Assembly (NCBI GenBank): GCA_000277445.1
Contig: AJWJ01000316.1
Span: forward strand, 1-26,748
DNA: 26,748 bases
From: Polysphondylium violaceum
Lineage: Eukaryota; Evosea; Eumycetozoa; Dictyosteliales; Dictyosteliaceae
Direction: 5' to 3'
The translations under genes were made by a program, and so were the position numbers. Shown here one piece after another: positions 18,207 through 26,748 of the stretch; positions within the stretch are counted from its first letter, which is position 1, and every line of letters begins with the position of its first letter. Under the pieces are notes generated by a model. It worked only from the letters and a program-made list of their open reading frames with translations, searched no databases and was not told the origin of the DNA.

Positions 18207-19141
18207 TTAAAAGTTTTTAGATTTAGTTGAACCTAAATAAACTTCATCTGGTAAACGAATGTTGGCCATATCACCGACTTTGAGATGGTTTGGAGCTTTG
18301 GTAGTTCTACCATTTTCGAAAAACATTGTACCATAATTACCATTGTCTGATACTTTTGTAATTGGGAGTGTAATCTCTTTTGGTCCTGTAATTTCAAGGA
18401 TATTACCATTGTATTCTCTAAATGAAAACTCTGAGTCCTCTATATATCACGGTGGTGTTTTATTAATAATACGATACTTGAGAATGACAACAATAACAAT
18501 AACGACAACATAATATATACCTGGTAAATATTTCAAATAATGGATATAGGTTCCCAATTGTTCTACATTTTCACATTCAACATATTCAATATCATCTTCT
18601 TCTGCTTCTGGGTCAGTTTCAACGTCTCTGAAAAGAATTTTACCTTCTTGGTTTGGTACTAAAACATATGTCTTTTTATTGAGATCAATGGCTTCCAAGG
18701 CCTCTGCACTTCTAAATTTAATTGAACTTTTACTACCATCTAATACATTTCTAAATTCAGCCTAATAGAGTAAAATAGGTAATTATTAGAGAGACTGCCG
18801 TCTTTTTTTTCTACTGCGCCCATGATTACAAAAGTATCAGACTCATTATTGATAAGATGTGATAACACTACACGGCAACAGTACGACTATGACACTACTA
18901 TACATACTATAATAAAACCACCTCTCATAGCTACTTTTTGATGTTCTACTTTTAAAGTTTCCAATAATTTGTTTTTGTATTCGATACGAACACCCTTTTT
19001 TAAATCACCTGCTTCAATTTCATAGCTATCGAAAAATCTTTTAGAGTATTGTAAACCATAGAGATTGTTGGTGTTGTTGAGAGTGGAGGTGGTAAACTTT
19101 GAAAGTTTATTTGTTAATTGACCAATTCTAAAGACATTCAT
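18207..19141 (-). CDS. Organellar-type translation elongation factor P (EF-P)
   Basis: EF-P relieves ribosome stalling at proline-rich codons. Exons 19141-18908, 18761-18521 and 18439-18207 join in frame through introns of 146 and 81 nt and give 235 residues. Residues 1-36 (MNVFRIGQLTNKLSKF...YSKRFF) are basic and hydroxylated without acidic residues, a good mitochondrial presequence. Domain I follows: IEAGDLKKGVRIEYKNKLLETLKVEHQK..MRGGFI, then AEFRNVLDGSKSSIKFRS. Domain II: YVLVPNQEGKILFRDVET. Domain III: LPEDSEFSFREYNG...KVGD...LPDEVYLGS. The tip loop that carries a modified lysine in E. coli EF-P reads KVAMRGGF here, so the lysine is absent and an arginine sits nearby. Few eukaryotic lineages keep a bacterial-type EF-P, so mitochondrial use is inferred from the N-terminus. 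The ATG is preceded by a CACACACA leader. Confidence 0.88.
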
Positions 19142-19339
19142 TGTGTGTGTTGTTTATATAATATATTGTATCGGGAACAAATCTAAAGAGGCCTCACAAT
19201 CTGCTTTCGAAAAAATTTTACTCCAATTTGGCCCCTTAAAGTTTTTTTTTTTTTTTTTTTCTATTTTTTTTTTTTTTTTTTAGTTTTTTTCATATGAATG
19301 AAGGATAGATATCTATTAGATTTTAAATAGAATGCTTTA

Positions 19340-19391
19340 AATTAGATCACTGGGACCACATAGGATGCTCTAGGTCATCCCAAATCTAATT
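19340..19391. other. 52-nt imperfect stem-loop
   Basis: AATTAGAT (19340-19347) pairs with ATCTAATT (19384-19391). Inside, TGGGA (19351-19355) pairs with TCCCA (19378-19382), and ACC/GGT (19355-19357 with 19373-19375) can extend the stem. The 15-nt loop contains a further GGATG word. It is about 200 nt upstream of the EF-P start. It could be a small structured RNA or a 5' regulatory hairpin. Confidence 0.45.
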
Positions 19392-19946
19392 ATAGAGTAG
19401 AGGGCGGGTTTTGAATGGCTTGAAATGGAGTGAGTGTTCCCAATTTGTGGGTATTATATAACCTGGTCTCACTGTGTCTATAACAACAATACATATCCTT
19501 GTAAAGGTCCTCTTTAAACATACCACTGAGGGTTATATATAAAAATAATTATAAATAAAAATAGCACACACCACATATAGGGTATAAAAGGCATGTATAG
19601 TACAAAAATATATTTTATATTCACATGCACATCCTTTTAAGGATCTTATGGAAAAATTAATTTGGCTGATCATTGACTTTTCAATTGTCAATTCTCTATG
19701 GAGTTTTTGTTTTATTTAGAGAATATGTGTGTGAAATAGCCATGATCCTTGAAATGTTAAAAAAAAAAAAGCCATAAAAGGAAAACACAACTCTTTTTAG
19801 GTTTTTTTTATTGTTTTTTTTTTTCAAAATCTATTTTTTTTTTTTAAATTAATTAAATTTCCCTTTTAATGCAAATACTATTATAGGGTTTTTTTTTTTC
19901 ACATGAACTCTCAATCCTAAATTAAAAACACTGTGTTGTGAGATAT

Positions 19947-19966
19947 CTGTCTGTCTGTCTGTCTGT
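19947..19966. repeat. (CTGT)5 microsatellite
   Basis: Five perfect CTGT units. Simple repeat, no coding role. Confidence 0.9.
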
Positions 19967-20773
19967 AACTACTACTTCACCCCACCTCCACCATATATCT
20001 TGTTTTTAGGACTTTTTCTTGTTTTTTGTTTTTTTATTTTTTATTTACAAAGTCCCTTGTGCCCCACCACCACACACAAGGGCTTACAATACATTTTCTT
20101 TCAACTGCCAGCACACACACATTTAGATATTTCACACACACGCATACATAACAAACTCTCTACAACAAGAGACACGCACATAGACACATTGCATTGGTTT
20201 ACATCTTTTAGATTTCAATGTTTGTTGATTATCAAATATTTATTTATTTTTAAAAATAGCCAAAATACTCTACCCATCTCTCTCTTTCTGTACTCGAGGT
20301 AATTATACTACTAGTAGTGTGTCATTCATTTTATTTTTTTCTTGAAATCCTGCCTTTTTCTATAACTATTCAGCCGCATCATATGATTTGTTCATCACCA
20401 TCATCAGAAGCAACACAGCAAACAACACTAGTTTAGACAGTGGTGCTGGTGGTTAGTTGGAAAAAACCATGTTTTTATAAAATTTATAAAATTTTTTTTT
20501 GATTTTAGATTTAAACATCCACCACCACTCTACTTTATTATGGTCGTTTAATTTGGAATAGATTTGATCACCACCCCCACACTACTCTACTTTATTATGG
20601 TTTATAATCCACTTTTTTTGTTTTTTATTTTTTCTTCCACCAACACCCATTTAGTACAACTCCCCACTCTCATCCATCCTTTATATATAATCCACACTCC
20701 TCACGATCACCACACTCACCACACTCACTCTTTTAACAAACTTTTTTTTTAAAATTAAATCATCAACTCTAGC

Positions 20774-20787
20774 ATTGTTGCAACAAT
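20774..20787. repeat. 14-bp perfect palindrome ATTGTTGCAACAAT
   Basis: A perfect dyad in non-coding DNA about 1.1 kb before the kinase ATG, next to a CAA run. It could be a factor site; the neighbouring CAA repeats make chance symmetry fairly likely. Confidence 0.6.
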
Positions 20788-20922
20788 AACAACAACAACA
20801 GCAAACATTTTTAAAAAAATAGAATAAATCATAAATACATAAACACATGATTTCAGAGAGTGTGTATTTGTATGTCTATAGACAACGTTGATTCGTTTAT
20901 TACCCATCCATCATCATTCATT

Positions 20923-20958
20923 CATCCATCCATCCATCAATCAATCAATCAATCAATC
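20923..20958. repeat. Compound microsatellite (CATC)4(AATC)5
   Basis: Four CATC units run directly into five AATC units, preceded by scattered CATC words from 20905. This looks like a point change in one unit that was then amplified. Confidence 0.9.
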
Positions 20959-21457
20959 CTACCAGGTATAAATTAATTATCCATCCATTCATTAATTAAA
21001 TCACATATGTGATTAAGGGGAAGGGAGGGATATTGTGTTTATTTTTACCATTCCCTTGAAATATGATGTTTTAAAAATAAAACACAACGTTTGATTATTA
21101 AAGATTTTACACACCATTTAAAACACACTCACACATACTTTTACATAAACACAGTTTTGCTCATTTAAATGAAATGAATGTTATTGTTGTTTTTATAGTA
21201 GTAGTATTTGTTGTTGTTGTTGTTGTTGGAATGTAAATTCTACTCTATTATTATATCACTATTACTTCCACTACTTCTACTATTGATTTGATCAATACCC
21301 CCCCATCCCATCAACACCCCCACCCACTTCCTCATACTATTTTTATCCTCAAACATCATCATCAATTAATTGTATTAATAACAAAGAATCATCACCACAC
21401 GCAACCACACCACACCATACACACCTATACATTTAATTATCACCAATACCACATAAA

Positions 21458-21469
21458 CCCCCCCCCCCC
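21458..21469 (+). repeat. 12-nt C homopolymer
   Basis: A run of twelve C, rare in a genome whose homopolymers are otherwise almost all A or T. Confidence 0.85.
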
Positions 21470-21930
21470 ATATCATATATTCACTCTTTTTACTCCTTTT
21501 CCATCCATCACCTTTTTTTCATTCTACCTCCCTAAGTTGGGTTTTTTTTTAAAACACATATTCTATTTTAAAACACATATTTTAACATTGTCGACTTTCT
21601 TGACTCTCTTTCTCTTTAACCTATTCACACATAATTATATTGTATTTAAAATTATCACTACCACCACCTACCCTTATTATTCTTATTATTATCACTTTAT
21701 TATTATTCCTATATGGAAGAGACTAACTTTAGTTTTATAAATAATACCAATACACAATCAAATATAATAGTAATCATATACGTCAGAGATAGATAGAAGC
21801 AAAAGAGAAATACATATTTATTTATTTATTTATTGATAATAGAATAGGCAAATCAATAGTAATAATAGATAGTTTAGTATAGTATAGTATATTATAGAAT
21901 AGAATAGAATAGTAAATACAGCACAACAAA

Positions 21931-24929
21931 ATGTTATATTTAAATATATTAAATAATTTATCAACGGCAGTTTGGTTATTTGATATACACAATAAACACT
22001 TGGTATGGGGAAATAAAGCGTCTGCAGAGTTGTGGAATGCAGATTCAGTGACACAATTGTTGGAAAGAGATTTCTCGTCAGATATGAGTTTGGCGACAGA
22101 GTTGCGATTAAAGGCCTATTTGGAGGATTTTAAAAAAGGTAAAACAAAGACAGAGCAATGGACATTTTATCCCAAGGGTGAGGGACCAGTGCCTGTCAAT
22201 ATTAGGTCGAGTGGAATCACTACATGTTTGGAAGAGGTACGTCAACTGGGACTAGAGACAATCGCATCGCGCATTGAAAACGATGGCCTGGGACCACGCG
22301 ACGAAAAGGTGCTGATGTTGGTTGAGGCCGAGTACAACAAGTTTGAAATAGACAGTGAGAAGCAATTGCTCAGATCCATTGAAGCCGTGCGTCACACACC
22401 GGTAATGATATCGCTGTTTGACGCCTCTTTGCAGGGCAATATCTTGGTGCAGAATCCGTCGAGTTTGGAAGCGTTTGGCCAATCGATGCATTTTGCAGAC
22501 ATGTTTGTAAACGAGAGCGAAGCCAAGATGGTTTTGGACATCCTCGAGAACGAGTCTATTTATCGCGGAGAACTACTGATGAACACTCTCAACGAAGGTC
22601 AAGTATGGCACAGAATCGATGCAAGAATCACTCGTGATCCTGTCACGGGAAAAAAGGGCATTGTCATTAGTCACAACAACATTCACGAACTAAGAATCTA
22701 TCAGCAAAACCTGGAAGAGAGTGAAAAGAGATTAGAGGAGGCCCAAGAGATTGGTAATATGGGTAGTTGGGAATGGAACCTCGTTGACAATACAACCAAA
22801 GCCTCTAAAAATATCTATAAAATATTTAATATATCTCCAACAAGCAGTAGTAACAGTAATAATTGTATAAGTAGTAGTAGTTGTAATAATAGTTTTGAAG
22901 ACTTTGTAAATCTATTGGGTATTCAAGAAATGGTACCAATCGTTAAAAATTCAATATCTGAATTAAAATCAAGTTTTGAATGTTCACATCGAATTAAGTT
23001 ATTTAATTCATCCATTTATATACATGCAAGGTAATATTCTTTAGAGATCTATATATACAGAGAGATAGCGATTATATTGTTTTTATTAGTACTAATAATA
23101 TTAATATAATATTATATTATAGAGGAGAGGTTATTTATAATAATTTAAAAGAACCAATTAGGGTTTTAGGTACTTTACATGATATTACTGAAATACAAGG
23201 AGCAAGAGATAAATTGGAAGAGGAGAGTAAATTTGTAGAGGCACTTATTGGTTGTTTAAAAGCGGGTATTGTTGCTTGTAATTCAAGAGGTGATCTAACA
23301 CATTTCAATAAATATGCACAAGAACTACATGGATTAGAACTAACTGAACAAACAGATAGAAATTCATTGTTGGAATCAATATTTCAATGTTATAAATCAC
23401 CAAGTGATCATTCACCCGTTGATAAAGCAAAAACACCAATCATTAGAGCATTAAAAGGTGAATCAATCAATGACAATGAATTTATTATTACCCCTCAGAA
23501 TAATTGTTTTAATTTAAGTCATTCTAGAAATAATAGTGGTAATATCAATAGTAGTAGTAGTCTTAGTAGCAGTATTAGCAGTAGTAGTAATAATAATAAT
23601 AATAATGTATCAACATCACCACCCAAGGCAACAAAGGAGCCCAAGAGTGTATCGGAACCAAATTCACCGCTATTAAATAGCCAAAGTGACTCAACTACTC
23701 CACTACCAAATTCAATTAAAAGACATAAATCATTATCAAGTTTTACATCTACTATCAAGAGTAGTAGTAGTGGTGGTGGCAATAGTAATAATAACAGCAC
23801 CAATATACCAATACCATCATTATCGACAGATTCAAGTAAAGAGTTTTGTTTTGAACATACACCATCCAATTGTCCACAAAAGCCAATTGTCTCGGAAGAG
23901 TATTTTGTGTTGGCCAGTGGACAGGAGATTGTGTCGAGGGATGGAAAGACATTGGGTGCAGTTGTTGCACTTCATGATATCACTGAACGAAAACACGGTG
24001 AGGAGGAATTAAGAAAAGCCATTGAATCTGCCCAAGAGGCCGATCAATTGAAAACTGAATTTCTTGCTAATATTAGCCATGAACTACTCAGTCCCATGAA
24101 CTCTATCATTGGTATGGTGGGCCTGTGTCTGGATATTGCCCCCAAGAACCTAAAGGAAATGTTGAATGATGTGGTTGAGTCGTCCAAGATCCTCCTCGAG
24201 CTCCTCCACCAGATACTGGATTTCACCACGCTCGAGTCCAACAAACTCTTGTTTCGTCCATCTCATTTCAAACTACGTGACACCTTTCAATCTATATTCA
24301 AGATCTATTATGCAAGAATAATGGAAAAGAGAATAAGTCTCACATGCTCCATCGATCCCAACATTCCCGATGACCTCTATGGCGACCAAAGCAGACTCAA
24401 ACAAATCGTTTCCAACTTGATTGACAATGCCATTAAATTCTCAAACTACAACAATCTAAACAACTTTATCAAGATCAATTTAAAGTTGATTGATGGTATT
24501 AATAATGAATGTGTTCCAATCAAAATAGACAATCAATTGGTAGGCAAGGATGATCAACCTGTTCAACCTATTCAAGAAGATGATCCAAATATGATCACTA
24601 TTCAATTTTCAATTCAAGATAATGGTATTGGTGTACCTTTGGAAAAACATAAATTCATCTTTGATAGATTCTTTCAAGTGGATGGATCCTATTCACGAGC
24701 TAGAGGAGGTGTTGGTTTGGGTCTTAGTATATGTTATAATTTGGTCAAGGTGTTTGGTGGAAAGATTTGGTTTGAAAGTGAATCAAACAAAGGCAGTACC
24801 TTTTATTTCACCATAAAAATAAAGAAAATGGATCCTCAATCACCTATCATTAATAATAGTACCTCACCAATATTAAATAATAATGGTAATCATAATAGTG
24901 TTCATAATCATCAACATCACAATCATAAT

Positions 24930-24961
<32 letters not shown>

Positions 24962-26656
24962 TTCGCCAAATACATATTCATCAAATACATCTTCTCTAAC
25001 AGCGTCACCATTGGTTTTGTCTACTTCGTCTTCCAATTGTTCATCTCTAACAAATTCACCCGTGAGTCAAAGATTATTTGATTCAAATAGAATCAAGAAT
25101 GATCTCTATATACCATCGTTCCCTAATATCAAATTGGACAATTCATTTGATAGTAACAGTGATTTCAATGGCAATGATTATTTATCGTCGTCATCATCGT
25201 CCATGTTGAATGGTAGACTATCAATCAACAAGAGAATACAAAGTGCATGTCCATTGGATTTGGTTCATAGGATATCCTCACTCTGTACACCTAGAGGTCC
25301 TTTATCAAATCTACCAAAATACTCACCTCCCCAATCATCGCCACTATCATCACCTCATTTTTATTCATTAATTAACGGTACCTCTGCCACTGTAAATAGT
25401 ACTGGTTTAAATAGTAACAACTCTACTCCAAATTTCATTAAACCATCGTCGTCTGCTGAATCAATTGCAAATCCATTTAGATTAGATAAAAGCGCCACTC
25501 CCATGACACTGACAGGTGGTGTAAATGATAATAATATTATTAAAGATGAACCTTCAAAATCAACTGAAGATATTAGTAGCAGCGGTAGTAGTAGTATTAA
25601 TGTCATTGATCTAAGCAACAATAATATTAATAATCTAATATCAAATTTACATTTATCACCAACTTTAAATCCAATTAAAGAAGTACCTTTACAAACATCG
25701 ATATTGCATTCAGAGCTCTTATCTTCACCCCAACTTGTATCCTGTATAAATCCATCATTATCATCTTCACCATTACCAACATCAGCAACACCATCATCAT
25801 TTGTACAGAATATAAATTCATCAACAACCTCACCTACCCTTTTATCAACGACCTATCATCCACAAAATCAATATCACAATAGTGTTTTGCATCATCATCA
25901 ACATCATCACCATCAACATCATCATACTAGTAATGCATCACCACTTAATTTACAACCTATTACTCCACCAATCAATAGTAGTAGTAATAGTATGAAATTA
26001 AATACATTGTCACCATTATCCAGTGGCTGTAGTACACCCCTTCCTGCAGCTCTATCACCAAAATTAATGCCACTACCTTTACCCCTCAACAGTAGTAGTG
26101 CAAGTGTAGCAGTAATAAACCCATCACCTCCAATCCTATCCACCAATGGTGGAGCTAGTGGTAGCAGTAGTATTGGCAGTAGTAGCAATTCAATCACAAC
26201 ATCGAGTACATCATCCCTCTCCTCTTCCTCTTCATCGACGACAATGACCAGTACCACACTAGATGTCAAACCAATATCCAAAGTGTTGGTAGCCGAGGAC
26301 AATGCAATGAATCAAAAGTTGATTAAAACTCTGTTGTCGAAAAGAGGATTCGATGTATCAATAGCCAAAGATGGACAAGAGGCATTGATTCTCTATGAGG
26401 GTTGTAAGAGTACCGATAAACCATTTGATTGCATTCTCATGGATATTCAAATGCCAGTATTAAATGGTCTCGAAACAACGACAGCCATACGTAAAAAAGA
26501 AAAACTTGAAGGTGGTCATATTCCAATCATTGCAGTCACTGCTCATTGTATGAAAGGTGATAAAGAAAAGTTTTTGGAAGCTGGTGTCGATGATTATGTA
26601 ACAAAACCAATTAATCCAAAATTATTATATGAAGTCATTCATCTGCAAGTGTTAAA

Positions 26657-26745
<89 letters not shown>

Positions 26746-26748
26746 TAA
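21931..26748 (+). CDS. Hybrid histidine kinase with several PAS domains and a C-terminal receiver, 3' end outside the window
   Basis: Two exons: 21931-23030 and 23123 onward, joined by a 92-nt intron (GTAATA...TTATAG) that restores frame as [10 protein letters not shown]. At least three and probably four PAS units precede the kinase: about residues 10-110, 155-265, 270-415 (GSWEWNL...[11 protein letters not shown]) and 420-655 (ending [11 protein letters not shown], with a Ser/Asn insert). The H-box is [16 protein letters not shown] with H686. The ATPase domain follows with N-box LIDNAIKFS (near residue 797), [16 protein letters not shown] and [10 protein letters not shown] low-complexity linker of about 480 residues leads to the receiver, with VLVAEDN from 1421, phospho-acceptor D1474 in MDIQMP, AVTAH and K1528 in VTKP. 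In dictyostelids such kinases feed the RdeA-RegA cAMP phosphorelay. The closest named paralogue (dhk family or dokA) cannot be fixed. The frame is still open at 26748. Confidence 0.92.
26661..26744 (+). repeat. (AAT)28 coding poly-asparagine at the kinase C-terminus
   Basis: 28 uninterrupted AAT codons follow the last receiver helix (VIHLQVLKY). The next codon is ATA and the frame remains open at the window edge. Such pure AAT runs are typical of dictyostelid proteins and prone to length change. Confidence 0.93.

Larger units (their letters stand above)
19142..21930. other. 2.8-kb divergent intergenic region between the EF-P and histidine kinase genes
   Basis: No gene supported. The open frames near 20000-20300 and 21288-21740 are low-complexity H/T/P/F strings from CA- and CT-rich DNA. 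The region holds T-runs (19243-19280), a 52-nt hairpin (19340-19391), a CTGT repeat, a 14-bp palindrome, a compound CATC/AATC repeat, a GTT run near 21210-21228, a 12-nt C-run (21458-21469) and short ATAGA tandems before the kinase start. CA-rich blocks at 20071-20180 again resemble G-box-like motifs. Confidence 0.5.

Noticed and set aside
20000-21740. H/T/P-rich ORFs before the histidine kinase
   Set aside because: They result from CA- and CT-rich simple sequence; no conserved motif.
23519-26302. Leucine/valine-rich minus-strand ORFs in the kinase
   Set aside because: Antisense of serine and asparagine codon repeats; the plus-strand kinase frame explains the DNA.
1-26748. tRNA, snRNA or class I RNA genes
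   Set aside because: No B-box-like GTTCRANNC with cloverleaf, no clear upstream sequence element and no CCTTACAGCAA-type motif was found by eye; a covariance search would be decisive.
21931-26748. Assignment of the kinase to a specific D. discoideum gene such as dokA or a dhk gene
   Set aside because: Domain order alone does not separate the paralogues; a phylogeny of the kinase core would be needed.

Overview
The window looks like nuclear DNA of a social amoeba (dictyostelid). It is AT-rich, and its intergenic DNA is full of A, T, CA/TG and tetranucleotide runs. Introns are short (about 50-150 nt) and AT-rich, with GTATGT/GTAATT-type donors. Proteins are interrupted by CAA-coded glutamine and AAT-coded asparagine runs. 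The families present (Atg4 with poly-Q inserts, NF-YC, a PAS-rich hybrid histidine kinase, an F-box/LRR-like family protein) fit this group. Base composition is less extreme than in Dictyostelium discoideum, so another dictyostelid genus is plausible. The species cannot be fixed from sequence alone.

Nine protein genes lie in strict strand alternation (+ - + - + - + - +). They are: (1) an F-box/LRR-like dictyostelid family gene with an apparent 5' frame break (300-1740); (2) a three-exon gene for a repeat protein with a RAP/PD-(D/E)XK-like C-terminal domain and a presequence-like N-terminus (3682-1750); (3) an NF-YC (HAP5) transcription factor with one 63-nt intron (7242-8939); (4) an RlmI-like rRNA methyltransferase-family protein (10696-9123); (5) an INO80B/IES2-like chromatin-remodelling subunit (10906-11673); (6) a pirin (12723-11836); (7) the autophagy protease Atg4 in five exons (15451-17985); (8) an organellar-type elongation factor P (19141-18207); (9) a multi-PAS hybrid histidine kinase running off the right edge (21931-26748).

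The four convergent gaps are short (9, 183, 162 and 221 nt). Three of the four divergent gaps are long (about 3.6, 2.7 and 2.8 kb) and hold dyads, CA/TG runs and homopolymers but no gene I can support. The fourth, between the methyltransferase and INO80B-like genes, is only 209 nt and contains a 34-nt poly-A run.

Functionally the genes are independent housekeeping or regulatory loci, not an operon or defence island. Two or three (EF-P, the RlmI-like protein, perhaps the nuclease-fold repeat protein) could act in organellar gene expression. The kinase would be expected to feed the dictyostelid RdeA/RegA phosphorelay. The observations most worth following up are the nuclease-fold repeat protein, a set of introns whose 3' splice sites are long A-runs behind a branch-like motif, the C-terminal LIR-like motif of Atg4, the altered motif I of the methyltransferase, and several dyad-rich intergenic segments. 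I see no CRISPR array, tRNA, rRNA or recognisable transposon.
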